Positions 1 to 9,400 of a stretch of DNA of 64,000 bases are shown piece by piece. Both the position numbers and the translations under genes were made by a program. The DNA comes from Haemophilus parainfluenzae (GTDB taxonomy: Bacteria > Pseudomonadota > Gammaproteobacteria > Enterobacterales > Pasteurellaceae), in contig NZ_QEPT01000004.1 of NCBI RefSeq assembly GCF_003252755.1, positions 62,001 to 126,000 on the forward strand. Direction: 5' to 3'. The notes beneath the pieces are model-generated. The model saw only the letters and a list, made by a program, of their open reading frames with translations. It ran no database searches and was not told the origin of the DNA. Within the stretch, counting starts at the first letter, position 1; each line of letters begins with the position of its first letter.

Positions 1-518
1 GGATGAGTCATGGCTTCAGGTTGTTTTGCTAGATGCATAAGCGCCTGAGCAATACGCCCCGCCACATCCAAAAAGGCCAGGTTAGTCACTTGTCGAGATG
101 TATTTTGCAAGCGTTTTGATAACTGAGAAGTAAGGAACATTAAAATCTCAGGATTAATTTGAATAAGCTGACGATATTTTTTATAGGAAATTTCTGCAAT
201 TTCACAAGGGGTTTTCGTTTTTACCCAAGCAGAACGTTTCGAGCCTTCATCAAATAAACCCGCTTCACCAAAAAATTGTCCGGCACCTAAATAAGATAAA
301 ATCATCTCTTTGCCTTCATCATCTTTTGATGAAACCATCACCGTTCCTTTAATTAAGAAATATAAAATATTGGCATCTTCCCCTGCGTGGATTAAGGTCG
401 ATTTTGCAGGATATTTATGCAAATGACAGTGGGTTAGGAACCAATCCAGAGCAGGATCACGTTGCTGATCATCGTCCTGGGGCTTTTGTTCTTCTAATAA
501 TTCTACATTTTCTGACAT
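1..518 (-). CDS. crp: cAMP receptor protein CRP, partial (C-terminus outside window)
   Basis: Global transcription activator that binds cAMP and DNA; in Haemophilus it also drives competence genes together with Sxy. I translated this stretch by hand: the ATG is at 516-518 and the frame stays open to the window edge, giving about 172 residues. The visible part is the cyclic-nucleotide-binding beta-roll followed by the dimer helix, with the family segments [19 protein letters not shown] and RSAWV of the cAMP pocket, then [13 protein letters not shown]. The DNA-binding helix-turn-helix lies beyond the edge. The N-terminus is about ten residues longer than in E. coli and acidic ([14 protein letters not shown]). 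It follows yheU with a 16-base gap, so it is probably co-transcribed with dut-slmA-yheU. Family identification is secure. Confidence 0.95.
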   Translation of the reverse strand, partial: MSENVELLEEQKPQDDDQQRDPALDWFLTHCHLHKYPAKSTLIHAGEDANILYFLIKGTVMVSSKDDEGKEMILSYLGAGQFFGEAGLFDEGSKRSAWVKTKTPCEIAEISYKKYRQLIQINPEILMFLTSQLSKRLQNTSRQVTNLAFLDVAGRIAQALMHLAKQPEAMTH

Positions 519-534
519 ATAAGCTCCTATTGAT

Positions 535-753
535 TTATTTTAGAAATTCCATTTTATCTTTTATATCAATGGATTCATGTAATTCTGACCAAACAATCAC
601 TGCACTTCCATTGTGAATCTTGTTTAGTAGGTGTTGTTTTTTTTGTTCTAAAGAAAATTCGTGTGAACCATAATCGGTGCCTTCTCTAAGCACCACACTT
701 TCCACAATATTTTCTAAGGTTTCTGTTGGCAATTCTTGCCACGGAATAATCAT
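535..753 (-). CDS. yheU: YheU family protein (UPF0270)
   Basis: Small conserved gammaproteobacterial protein of unknown function, about 72 residues. It has the family hallmarks [27 protein letters not shown] and the late VWSELHES segment. The open frame extends seven codons further upstream to a TTG at 774 directly after the slmA stop, but the ATG at 753 matches the usual family start (M-I-I-P-W-Q), so I chose it. No good ribosome binding site is visible before that ATG, which suggests translational coupling to slmA. It lies between slmA and crp; in E. coli yheU is also a neighbour of crp. Family call is firm, function unknown. Confidence 0.88.
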   Translation of the reverse strand: MIIPWQELPTETLENIVESVVLREGTDYGSHEFSLEQKKQHLLNKIHNGSAVIVWSELHESIDIKDKMEFLK

Positions 754-774
754 ATATTTATCAACTAAAGTCAA

Positions 775-1428
775 TTAAGCAAAAAGCGGTTCAAGAAAAC
801 GCCATTGCTGTTCAAAACTTTGATTTGCGCCTAAACGGAAATTTGTACGGACATAACGCATAAACTGCCCTTCACAAAGCGTCACTAAATGCCCCGCAAT
901 AATGCGTTCATCGACGTTAAAACCGCGTCCTTCACGTAATTTTCGCATTTGTAAAATATTCACAAATTGCATTTCAAGACGATCAAAAAATTGGGCGACA
1001 CGAGCCTGTAAAAGCGGCTCTTCAAACATCAATGCATGTCCGGTCAAAATACGCGTCAAACCAGGGTTTTTACGCGCAAAGTCGAGGATCATCTGCATAA
1101 TGTCACGTACACGATTCATCGTATTGGTTTCATTGCGAATCGATGTGGTAATACGACTAAATAAATTCGCTTCGATATTATCGATCAACGCTTCAAACAT
1201 TTTGGTTTTACTTGGGAAGTAACGATAAAGTGCAGCTTCTGACACGCCCACTTCTTCTGCTAAACGCGCCGTTGTCATACGCTCCATTCCGCGCTCAGAA
1301 TGCAGCATATGGGTAAGCACCGTCAACACTTGTTGGCGGCGTTCTTTTACCGTACGTTTTTCGATTTTTGGCGGTTTGATTTCCGCCGCAATCTCATCAA
1401 CTTCTACGAGAGATAATTGTTCTACCAT
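775..1428 (-). CDS. slmA: Nucleoid occlusion factor SlmA (TetR family)
   Basis: DNA-bound division inhibitor that antagonises FtsZ ring assembly over the nucleoid. The 217-residue protein has a TetR-type N-terminal helix-turn-helix around residues 50-80 ([20 protein letters not shown], then [11 protein letters not shown]) and an all-helical C-terminal dimerisation/FtsZ-binding domain. It has about 20 extra N-terminal residues compared with the E. coli form. It starts three bases after the dut stop codon, and the coaBC-dut-slmA order is the same as in E. coli, which confirms SlmA rather than a generic TetR repressor. Binding-site search was not attempted. Confidence 0.95.
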   Translation of the reverse strand: MVEQLSLVEVDEIAAEIKPPKIEKRTVKERRQQVLTVLTHMLHSERGMERMTTARLAEEVGVSEAALYRYFPSKTKMFEALIDNIEANLFSRITTSIRNETNTMNRVRDIMQMILDFARKNPGLTRILTGHALMFEEPLLQARVAQFFDRLEMQFVNILQMRKLREGRGFNVDERIIAGHLVTLCEGQFMRYVRTNFRLGANQSFEQQWRFLEPLFA

Positions 1429-1431
1429 AGT

Positions 1432-1887
1432 CTATTTTTTACCTGAATGACCAAAACCGCCTTCACCACGCTCAGTTTCAGTAAATTCGCTGACAATATT
1501 GAATTCAGCTTGTACTACTGGCACAAAGACTAATTGTGCAATACGATCACCAACTTCGATTTTGAATGGTTCATGACCACGATTCCATACCGATACCATT
1601 AATGGACCTTGGTAATCTGAATCAATTAAGCCCACTAAGTTACCTAATACGATACCGTGTTTATGACCTAAACCAGAGCGAGGCAGAATCACCGCTGCAA
1701 GATTTGGATCGGCAATATAAATTGAAAGGCCTGTTGGGATAAGTTTAGTTTCGCCTGGTTGAATTTCAATGCCCTCTTCAAGCAATGCACGTAAATCCAA
1801 ACCTGCTGAACCTTCAGTTGCATAGGTTGGTAAAGGAAATTCGTTGCCAATACGGCTATCTAAAACTTTGACATCAATTTTTTTCAT
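1432..1887 (-). CDS. dut: Deoxyuridine 5'-triphosphate nucleotidohydrolase
   Basis: Hydrolyses dUTP to dUMP and pyrophosphate, which keeps uracil out of DNA and supplies the thymidylate synthase substrate. At 151 residues it has the standard trimeric dUTPase length. The conserved motifs appear in order: SAGLDLRA (motif 1), [15 protein letters not shown] (motif 2), GLIDSDYQG (motif 3), RIAQLVFVP (motif 4) and the glycine-rich tail [10 protein letters not shown] (motif 5) that closes over the active site. It sits between coaBC and slmA in an apparent minus-strand operon. An uptake signal (1923-1931) lies in the gap to coaBC. Confidence 0.97.
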   Translation of the reverse strand: MKKIDVKVLDSRIGNEFPLPTYATEGSAGLDLRALLEEGIEIQPGETKLIPTGLSIYIADPNLAAVILPRSGLGHKHGIVLGNLVGLIDSDYQGPLMVSVWNRGHEPFKIEVGDRIAQLVFVPVVQAEFNIVSEFTETERGEGGFGHSGKK

Positions 1888-1960
1888 GCTTATTTATCCT
1901 TTAAAAGAAATCTGTCATACAAAAGTGCGGTCATAAAATCCAACGAATGTTGAACGTATT

Positions 1961-3163
1961 TTATTTGTGATAATGCGCAACAATTTCAGTGACTAACACT
2001 TCTGCCAATTTATTTTTATCGGCTAATGGCAAGGCTTTTTCGCCCGTTCTCCAAAAGATCTGCAAGGCATTTTGATCTTGTCCGAATACTTGCCCACCTG
2101 ATACATCATTAGCACAAATCATATCTAAATTTTTGCGTTGAAGTTTGCTCTTCGCATATTCAGCGACATTTTGCGTTTCAGCCGCAAAGCCCACCACAAA
2201 TGGACGATCTTTTTCTAAATTTGCCACGCTTGCGATAATGTCTGGATTTTTCACCAATTTAAGAGAAAGCTCATCGTTATCATTGGTTTTCTTAATTTTT
2301 TGATCAGCAACTTCCGCAACCCGATAATCTGCCACCGCGGCACAGCCAATAAAGATACTATTTCTGACCGCACTTTCAAGGGAGATTCGCCACATTTCAT
2401 GAGCGGTTGTCACATCAATGCGATGAACGTTTTTCGGCGTAGCCAAATTAACAGGACCCGCAATTAAGGTGACATCGGCCCCACGTTTTGCAAAGGCCTC
2501 CGCAATCGCAAAGCCCATTTTACCTGAGCTGTGATTAGAAATATAACGAACAGGATCGATAGCTTCACGCGTCGGACCAGCTGTAATAGTGACACTTAAA
2601 TCTACTAAATCTTGTTGGATAGCAAAAAGTGATTGAAGTGATTCGAAAATTTCAGCGGGCTCAGACATTCTCCCTGCACCCACATCACCGCAAGCCTGAA
2701 AGCCACTATTTGGCCCAACAAAATGAATGCCTCGCGCAGAAAGAGCGGTCAAATTTTGTTGTGTAATTGCCTGGCGGTACATCTGTTGATTCATTGCTGG
2801 TGCGAGCAAAATAGGCGCACTTGTCGCAAGACAAATCGTGCTAAGTAAATCATTTGCCATTCCAACGGTTAAACGCGCAATAAAATCGGCACTGGCTGGT
2901 GCAATCACTATCGCATCGGCCCATTTTGCGAGCTCAATATGCCCCATAGCTAATTCCGCTTGAGGATCAAGTAAAGATTGAGAAACCGCATTGCCAGAAA
3001 TGGCTTGCAGCGTTAAAGGCGTGACAAATTCAGCGGCGGCAGGCGTTAAAGCCACTCGAACTTCTGCGTTAGATTTGCGTAATAAACGAATAAACTCAAT
3101 GGTTTTATAGGCGGCAATCCCCCCTGTAATCCCGACAACAATACGCTTTCCGCTCAAGCTCAT
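1961..3163 (-). CDS. coaBC: Bifunctional phosphopantothenoylcysteine decarboxylase / phosphopantothenate-cysteine ligase
   Basis: Catalyses two consecutive steps of coenzyme A synthesis: CTP-dependent ligation of cysteine to 4'-phosphopantothenate and FMN-dependent decarboxylation. The first ~185 residues are the CoaC flavoprotein domain ([10 protein letters not shown] start, [16 protein letters not shown], and the substrate-clamp motif PAMNQQMY). The remainder is the CoaB ligase, with [21 protein letters not shown] and the lysine-containing loop [20 protein letters not shown]. Length (400 residues) is usual. It is transcribed divergently from radC across a 201-base gap and leads into dut-slmA-yheU-crp. 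Confidence 0.97.
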   Translation of the reverse strand: MSLSGKRIVVGITGGIAAYKTIEFIRLLRKSNAEVRVALTPAAAEFVTPLTLQAISGNAVSQSLLDPQAELAMGHIELAKWADAIVIAPASADFIARLTVGMANDLLSTICLATSAPILLAPAMNQQMYRQAITQQNLTALSARGIHFVGPNSGFQACGDVGAGRMSEPAEIFESLQSLFAIQQDLVDLSVTITAGPTREAIDPVRYISNHSSGKMGFAIAEAFAKRGADVTLIAGPVNLATPKNVHRIDVTTAHEMWRISLESAVRNSIFIGCAAVADYRVAEVADQKIKKTNDNDELSLKLVKNPDIIASVANLEKDRPFVVGFAAETQNVAEYAKSKLQRKNLDMICANDVSGGQVFGQDQNALQIFWRTGEKALPLADKNKLAEVLVTEIVAHYHK

Positions 3164-3270
3164 TTGCTACTCCGCTACGACTTAATAGAATGGATATGTT
3201 TTTGTGTGTTAGTACTTAACAACTTAAGGTTACCTATTTTACTTCAAATTTCACCAATAAAAAATTTTAT

Positions 3271-3292
3271 TTTTGTGATCGCCGTTCCAAAA
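3271..3292 (+). promoter_or_regulatory. Candidate CRP/CRP-S site upstream of radC
   Basis: The 22 bases begin TTTTGTGATC, one base from the left arm of a CRP-S site (TTTTGCGATC) and carrying a canonical TGTGA core. The right arm is poor, with only C-AAAA and one other position fitting. It is centred about 84 bases before the radC ATG. As I recall, radC belongs to the competence regulon in H. influenzae, which makes a CRP-type site here plausible. The site is degenerate and could be chance in A/T-rich DNA. Confidence 0.38.
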
Positions 3293-3364
3293 ATAAAACA
3301 GACAATTCGCAATGCTTAAAAACATCATGAAAATTGACCGCACTTTTTCTTTTCATTAATTAAT

Positions 3365-4030
3365 ATGCAAACAAACACCCCTTTAATGCCTCGTGAAAAA
3401 CTGTTGAAATATGGCGTTGAAGCCCTAGAAGATCACGAATTACTCGCTATTTTCTTACGTACAGGAATTAAAGGCTGCCCTGTCATGGAATTATCACATA
3501 GCGTGCTGCAACATTTTGGCTCCCTTCGAGCCTTATTAAGTGCAGATAAAGAAGCCTTTTGTAAAGTAAAAGGATTAGGCATTACGCAGTTTATTCAACT
3601 GCAAGCCACCACAGAAATGACAAAGCGTTATCTGAAACAAGAATTGCTGATAGAGCACGTATTTAGCGACACATCCACGGTAAAACTTTATCTTCAAGCA
3701 GAACTTCACCACGAAGAACGTGAAATTTTTATGGTGTTATTTTTAGATAATCAACATCGTTTGATAAAAAAAGAGCGGTTATTTTTAGGCACAATTAATG
3801 TGACGAATGTTTATCCACGAGAAATTATTAAAGAAAGCCTTTCCTGTAATGCGGCCGCTTTAATTTTGGCTCACAACCACCCTTCTGGTCTGGCTGAACC
3901 GAGCTATTCCGACAAAATGATCACACAAAAAATTATTGAAGCTGCTGAGTTAATGGATATCCGCATTTTGGACCATTTTATTGTCGGCAAAGGCACTTGT
4001 TATTCTTTTGCAGAACATAATTTGCTATAG
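3365..4030 (+). CDS. radC: RadC family protein (JAB/MPN domain)
   Basis: Member of the RadC/YsfB group, 221 residues. The N-terminal ~80 residues form a helix-hairpin-helix-like part (LGITQFIQLQA). The C-terminal half is a JAB1/MPN metalloprotease-like fold with the conserved HNHPSG followed by a distal aspartate (HNHPSGLAEPSYSD), expected to bind zinc. The biochemical role is not settled; the original link to radiation repair was withdrawn, and in H. influenzae the gene is induced with competence genes. It heads the radC-rpmB-rpmG-mutM order that is conserved across enterics and Pasteurellaceae and diverges from coaBC. Confidence 0.93.
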   Translation: MQTNTPLMPREKLLKYGVEALEDHELLAIFLRTGIKGCPVMELSHSVLQHFGSLRALLSADKEAFCKVKGLGITQFIQLQATTEMTKRYLKQELLIEHVFSDTSTVKLYLQAELHHEEREIFMVLFLDNQHRLIKKERLFLGTINVTNVYPREIIKESLSCNAAALILAHNHPSGLAEPSYSDKMITQKIIEAAELMDIRILDHFIVGKGTCYSFAEHNLL

Positions 4031-4097
4031 TGTTAGGGAATTTGATGATTTTTTTATCGTTCATTTCCATTTAAAGACGGAAAAATCGCTTTTGGAC

Positions 4098-4126
4098 TTG
4101 AGAAATTAAAATAAAGTCAGTATAAT
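4098..4126 (+). promoter_or_regulatory. Sigma-70 promoter of rpmB-rpmG
   Basis: A -35 element TTGAGA (4098-4103) and a perfect -10 TATAAT (4121-4126) are separated by exactly 17 bases. Transcription would start near 4133, giving a leader of about 116 bases before rpmB. This is the best sigma-70 promoter I found in the window and suits a ribosomal protein operon. Confidence 0.8.
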
Positions 4127-4150
4127 TTGCGACCTTTAATATAGTAAGTG

Positions 4151-4226
4151 GGTCGGATACTGCGACCTGACGAGGAAGCAAGCTTAGTTTTAAGCTTCAT
4201 TATCCGAACCATAAGCTCGAGCTTAT
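4151..4226 (+). promoter_or_regulatory. Structured 5' leader of rpmB-rpmG
   Basis: The leader can fold into two stacked elements. GGTCGGATA (4151-4159) pairs with TATCCGAACC (4201-4210, one bulge) and encloses a hairpin AAGCTTA-GTTT-TAAGCTT (4180-4197). It is followed directly by a 16-base perfect palindrome ATAAGCTCGAGCTTAT (4211-4226), which ends 22 bases before the rpmB ATG. There is no U-run, so it is not a terminator. I know of no described L28 leader in gammaproteobacteria; autoregulation or mRNA stability are guesses. Confidence 0.5.
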
Positions 4227-4248
4227 ATTTAAATTATTGGAGATTATT

Positions 4249-4485
4249 ATGTCTAGAGTTTGTCAAGTAACAGGCAAGCGTCCAGCTGTGGGTAACAACC
4301 GCTCACACGCGTTGAATGCGACACGTCGTCGTTTTCTTCCAAACCTTCACACTCACCGTTTCTGGGTTGAAAGTGAAAACCGTTTCGTGACCTTACGTTT
4401 AACTGCGAAAGGTATGCGTATTATCGATAAAAAAGGCATTGATGCAGTGTTAGCTGAAATCCGTGCTCGTGGCGAAAAAATCTAA
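4249..4485 (+). CDS. rpmB: 50S ribosomal protein L28
   Basis: Large-subunit ribosomal protein of 78 residues, the usual length. The start [20 protein letters not shown] and the segment [17 protein letters not shown] are characteristic. I use the ATG at 4249, preceded by TTGGAG with good spacing; an in-frame ATG four codons upstream falls inside the Shine-Dalgarno region. rpmG follows 11 bases after the stop with its own AAGGAG, so the two are translated from one message started at the promoter near 4098-4126. Confidence 0.98.
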
Positions 4486-4496
4486 GGAGCTAAAAC

Positions 4497-4667
4497 ATGG
4501 CAGCTAAAGGCGCTCGTGAGAAAATCCGTTTAGTTTCTACAGCAGAGACTGGTCACTTCTACACAACTGATAAAAACAAACGTAATATGCCTGAAAAAAT
4601 GGAAATCAAAAAATTTGATCCAGTAGTGCGTAAACACGTTATCTATAAAGAAGCAAAAATCAAATAA
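4497..4667 (+). CDS. rpmG: 50S ribosomal protein L33
   Basis: Large-subunit protein of 56 residues, found by reading the sequence directly after rpmB. It begins [20 protein letters not shown] and includes [16 protein letters not shown], the classic L33 core, and ends KEAKIK. It lacks the CxxC pairs of zinc-binding paralogues, so it is the zinc-independent C-minus type. An AAGGAG lies seven bases before the ATG. A strong terminator follows the stop codon by about 17 bases. Confidence 0.97.
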
Positions 4668-4683
4668 TTTTGCTGATTTGACA

Positions 4684-4710
4684 AAAGCCCGACATTGTTC
4701 GGGTTTTTTT
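4684..4710 (+). terminator. Intrinsic terminator of rpmB-rpmG
   Basis: Stem CCCGA (4688-4692) / TCGGG (4699-4703), extended by a flanking G and A-run against the T-run, followed by seven Ts. It ends the ribosomal protein operon 30 bases before mutM, which therefore needs read-through or its own promoter. Confidence 0.85.
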
Positions 4711-4739
4711 ATACCACAAATTCATTACCGAGATTATCT

Positions 4740-5555
4740 ATGCCTGAACTTCCTGAAGTCGAAACAGCCCTACGTGGTGTAAGCCCCTATTTAAAAGGTT
4801 TTACCATTGAAAAAATTGTAGTTCGCCAACCACAATTACGTTGGGTTGTCTCTCCTGAATTAACCACGCTCAAAAACGTCAACATTTTGGATACCTCTCG
4901 TCGTGCAAAATATTTAATTATTCACACAGAAAAAGGTTACATCATTGGTCATTTAGGGATGTCTGGCTCCGTTCGAATTGTGCCACACGATAGTCCTATT
5001 GATAAACACGATCACCTTGATATTGTGATGAATAATGGCAAATTACTGCGTTATAACGACCCTAGACGCTTCGGTGCGTGGTTATGGACTGAAAGCTTAG
5101 ATGACTTTCATCTTTTCCTAAAACTTGGTCCTGAACCACTTTCAGATGAATTTAATGCCGAATACCTTTTTAAAAAATCACGCAAAAAATCGACCGCACT
5201 TAAAACCTTTTTAATGGATAATGCTGTCGTCGTGGGTGTAGGAAATATTTATGCCAATGAAACACTCTTTTTATGTGGTTTACACCCCATGAAATTAGCC
5301 GAAAACCTCACGCGAAACCAATGTGCCTTGCTCGTTGAAACGATTAAAAACGTATTAGCAAAAGCCATTACACAAGGTGGAACAACATTAAAAGATTTCT
5401 TACAACCCGATGGTCGTCCTGGTTATTTTGCACAGGAATTGTTGGTTTATGGAAACAAAGACAAACCTTGTCCAAGATGTGGCACTAAGATTGAAAGCAT
5501 GGTTATTGGGCAACGCAATAGTTTTTATTGCCCCCATTGTCAGAAAAAGAAATAG
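4740..5555 (+). CDS. mutM: Formamidopyrimidine-DNA glycosylase MutM
   Basis: Base excision repair enzyme that removes 8-oxoguanine and ring-opened purines and cleaves the abasic site. The open frame runs 15 codons further upstream, but the mature enzyme must begin PELPEVE because the catalytic nucleophile is the proline after Met; the ATG at 4740 gives this. The 271-residue protein keeps the helix-two-turn-helix region ([13 protein letters not shown]) and the C-terminal zinc finger CPRCGTK...CPHCQ. The last gene of the conserved radC-rpmB-rpmG-mutM order; a bidirectional terminator follows. Confidence 0.97.
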   Translation: MPELPEVETALRGVSPYLKGFTIEKIVVRQPQLRWVVSPELTTLKNVNILDTSRRAKYLIIHTEKGYIIGHLGMSGSVRIVPHDSPIDKHDHLDIVMNNGKLLRYNDPRRFGAWLWTESLDDFHLFLKLGPEPLSDEFNAEYLFKKSRKKSTALKTFLMDNAVVVGVGNIYANETLFLCGLHPMKLAENLTRNQCALLVETIKNVLAKAITQGGTTLKDFLQPDGRPGYFAQELLVYGNKDKPCPRCGTKIESMVIGQRNSFYCPHCQKKK

Positions 5556-5580
5556 GCGTGATACACGCCTATTTTTTTTA
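5551..5580. terminator. Bidirectional terminator between mutM and the DUF554 gene
   Basis: AATAGGCGTG-ATA-CACGCCTATT with a T-run on the right and an A-run on the left, so it can stop transcription from both directions. Its right edge overlaps the stop codon of the convergent DUF554 gene. Confidence 0.85.
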
Positions 5581-6297
5581 GAAAAAGGTGCTCCAGAAAT
5601 GAGAAATTGGCATGGCGAGAAAAAGAGCCGGCAACATATTCGCCACATGGAACATTTGAATATTACAAATGCGAAAACCTGCCGCAATCATTAACATACC
5701 GCCTACTGCCGCAAAATCACCTCGCATTTCAGGTGTCACGAAAGGAATAATAAACACGGCAGAATAAGCTAAAATCACTTGAATCAATGTTTGTGGCACA
5801 AAAATACTTGCTACAGAAATACCGAGTGAGGTGGCAAAGATCATCGCCGTGAAAAAATCTAAAAAAGATTTCACAATGAGGATATCAAAATCACCTGTCA
5901 TCCCTTCATTCATCGCCCCAAAAATACCTGTTCCACTAAATGAAAACAAAATCACAATCGCAACAAATTTAGATAAGAACTCTTCTTGGCTATGCATGCT
6001 ACTTGGTGTATCAGGGAACATCTTTTCCAGAAGACCTTTAGCTGATGAGGCGAGCTTATTGATCCCATGCTCTAATAAAAGTAATTCTCCAATTATCGTC
6101 CCTAATAACACCGATAAAATCATTGCTGGCATATTAGTGGTTTTCGCTACCATCACAATGCCCATCCCCATAGAACACAAGCCAAAGATTAAAGTGAGAT
6201 TAGTGCGCAAACGTTCTGGAATGCGTCCACCGAGCATCGAGCCAATGACTGCCCCACTAATAATTGCTAATGCATTGATATAAGGTCCGATAATCAT
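5578..6297 (-). CDS. DUF554 family integral membrane protein
   Basis: A 239-residue polytopic membrane protein with roughly six to seven hydrophobic segments. It starts MIIGPYINALAIISGAVIGS and contains the glycine-rich GGRIPERLR loop after the first segment, which is typical of the DUF554 (YdfK/YqgA-like) family. The function is not known; the family looks like small transporters or channels. It is a single gene on the minus strand between the mutM terminator and an uptake signal at 6351-6359, convergent with mutM and downstream of the adhesin gene terminator, so probably independently transcribed. Confidence 0.8.
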   Translation of the reverse strand: MIIGPYINALAIISGAVIGSMLGGRIPERLRTNLTLIFGLCSMGMGIVMVAKTTNMPAMILSVLLGTIIGELLLLEHGINKLASSAKGLLEKMFPDTPSSMHSQEEFLSKFVAIVILFSFSGTGIFGAMNEGMTGDFDILIVKSFLDFFTAMIFATSLGISVASIFVPQTLIQVILAYSAVFIIPFVTPEMRGDFAAVGGMLMIAAGFRICNIQMFHVANMLPALFLAMPISHFWSTFF

Positions 6298-6367
6298 ATT
6301 CTTCTCCGAATTAAGTTCTTTCTATTATACGAAAAATAGATCGAAAATCGACCGCACTTTTGGCAAT

Positions 6368-6396
6368 AAAAAAGGCATAGTTTCCCATGCCTTTTG
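6368..6396 (-). terminator. Terminator of the adhesin gene
   Basis: On the minus strand AAAAGGCAT (complement of 6387-6395) pairs with ATGCCTTTT (complement of 6370-6378) and is followed by a T-rich stretch. It lies 16 bases after the stop codon of the autotransporter adhesin. Confidence 0.8.
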
Positions 6397-6411
6397 TTTA
6401 TTTACGATGAA

Positions 6412-9400
6412 TTACCAGTGGTAACCTGCACCAACTGCTACACCCACTTTACCTTGAGTATCGCTCGTACCTGCTAAACGAATAATGATCTTACCATTAT
6501 CTGAAATACGTGACATACCTAATGCCACAGCATTTTGACCTTGGTAATTACCCGCTGCCACAGAAACCATGCTCTTACCAGGAATGTACGCTTGTGGTAA
6601 TTGAGACGCCGCTAACGCGCTTGCTGTACCTGCATTTACACGTTTACCTAACTTGTTCACTTGACCATTTAAGTGATTGATCTTGTTATTCACGTCAGCT
6701 TTTACTTCGTGTAATTGGCTACCGTTTACCGCATCAGTACTGTCTGCCGCAATACGTCCTGGTGCAACATTGGTAATTTGTTTATTACCTGCATCAATAC
6801 CATTTTTAGTCATGCTTGGACCGTTTTTAATGGTTACACCATTGCTATCAATCACAGTATCACCCGCGGTGAATTTATTCGCTGTTACGCTTTCCACTTT
6901 AAGGTTTTTCTTAATAGCTACACGAACATTACCACTCTTATCAATGTTTGTCATCACATTATCGCCACCATCAAACTCACTCCAGTTTGTATTGCTATCT
7001 GCGCCTTTCACATTGATTTGGCTATTTAATTTCGCACCGTAAACATCGCCTACGTTTGCGCCAAATTTTAAGCCATCGCTTAATGTTGCGATAGTTTCAC
7101 CACCAAAGTTCATACGATTTGGTGTTTTACCCTCAAGATTTGGTGCTGCATCTTTACCACTTACTACTGTAATTGGCGTTGAGTTATCACCTTCGCCAAG
7201 GTTGATAGTGGTGGTATTAACTGTTTTCGCGGTGACATTTTCAGCTTTCAAATCTTTTGTGGTTGAAATGGTAAAATTCATACCAGCTTGCTTAATTTTG
7301 ATATTTTGTCCTGCGATATAAGTCACGGTATTACCTGGGCTTACTTTTTGAACTTGTTCACCCTCAGCTTCGCCGCCATCTTTATTCACAGTAACATTCC
7401 AACCAGAATTATTGATTGCATTTGCAACAGTAGTTGCATTCACCAATTTGTAACCATCTGCAGGTGCATCAATTTTTCCTGTTGTGTTAGGTGTTAAATT
7501 AGTGGTCGCTACAGCCTTATAAAGTTGACTACCATTTACTGCATCTTTGCTATTGGCATCAACAACGCCATCTTGAACATTAGTTACTTTCTTATCACCA
7601 GCATTGATACCATCTGTCGTTACAGCCACATCGCCAGCTTTTAAGCCATCTTTATTTAAAGCAACATTATCACCGACTTTCACACCGTCATTATTCATCA
7701 CGGTATCACCGGCTTTTACGCTATCAACTTTGATATCCTTAGCTAATTTAATGGCTAACTTATCAGTGCCATCTGCTACCACGCCAATGTTACCATCGGA
7801 AAGTTTAGCCGTATCAGTTACACCTCCAACTAAATTGACTGTTTCACTTAATTTACGCTCTACATTGTTTCCAGTATCACCTGCAAAAGTAAGCGGACTA
7901 AATGCTTGTTTTGCAGTTTGATTGATTGCATCATTGATGTTATTAACTGCATTACCATTCACTGTAATTGGCGCTTTAGTCACGCTAACATCACCTGCTT
8001 TCAAACCATCTTTATCAATTTTGGTATCGCCCGTAGTTACACTATCAACGTTGATATCTTTCGATAAAGCAATCTTAACTTTACCCTCATCTACTTCTGT
8101 ACTGATATTGTCATCTTTACCAACAACCTCAACTGTTTCACCTAATGGTTTCTTAACAGATTTACCATCTTGAGCCGTTAACCCAAAGCCTTTTGTGGTG
8201 AGGTCATTAATGGTTTGATAAAGTTGGCTACCATTAACTGCATCTTTGCTATCAGCATTAACATCGCCAGCCTTAACATTGTTAATTTTCTTATCTGCCG
8301 CATCAATACCAGATTTTGTTACACTTGGACCACCAGTAATAGTCAAACCATCTGTTTTTAAAACAGTATCACCAACTGTCACATTACCTGCAGCATTAAC
8401 ATTAGTCACATTAATTGTTTTATTTAAATTAAATGTTACATTATCGTCTGTTGCATTTTTGGTAATTTGAATATTGCCATCGGTGTTATTCAAATCAACT
8501 GTTTCACCTGGTGCAACATTACTACTATTGGAACCATTAGCAGTTAAATTCCAGCCTTTATTAGCTACTTTTTCCACATCTTTTAATTGTGAAACATTCA
8601 CAGCATCTTTGTCATCGGTACCTTCTTCAACACCAGTGATTTTTTGGTTGCCTGCATTAATGCCTGATTTAGTTACACTTGGCCCACCGTTAACAGTTAA
8701 ACCATCATTATTAATTATGGTGTCACCCGCTTTTACGCTATCGACTTTAATATCCTTAGCTAATTTAATGTCTAACTTATCAGTGCCATCTGCTACCACG
8801 CCAATGTTACCATCGGAAAGTTTAGCTGCATCAGTTACACCACCAACTAAGTTAACGGTTTCACCTAATTTACGTGTTACATTAGTGCCTGTATCACCTG
8901 CAAAAGTAAGCGGACTAAATGCTTGTTTCGCAGTTTTATTAATCGCCTCATTAACGTTATTAACTGGTGCACCATTTACAGTGATTGGTGCGTTAGTCAC
9001 GGTAACATCACCCGCTTTCAGACCATTTGTATCGATTTTGGTATTACCCGCAGTGACACTATTAACGTTGATATCTTTCGATAAAGCAATCTTAACTTTA
9101 CCCTCATCTACTTCTGTACTGATATTGTCATCTTTACCAACAACCTCAACTGTTTCACCTAATGGTTTCTTAACAGATTTACCATCTTGAGCCGTTAACC
9201 CAAAGCCTTTTGTGGTGAGGTCATTAATGGTTTGATAAAGTTGGCTACCATTAACTGCATCTTTGCTATCAGCATTAACATCGCCAGCCTTAACATTGTT
9301 AATTTTCTTATCTGCCGCATCAATACCAGATTTTGTTACACTTGGACCACCAGTAATAGTCAAACCATCTGTTTTTAAAACAGTATCACCAACTGTCACA

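Noticed and set aside
902-1222. 106-codon plus-strand frame opposite slmA
   Set aside because: Antisense to a well-conserved TetR-family gene; no recognisable product or ribosome binding site.
5831-6283. 150-codon plus-strand frame opposite the DUF554 gene
   Set aside because: The membrane protein on the other strand has a clear family pattern and terminator; the plus-strand frame has no domain or start signal.
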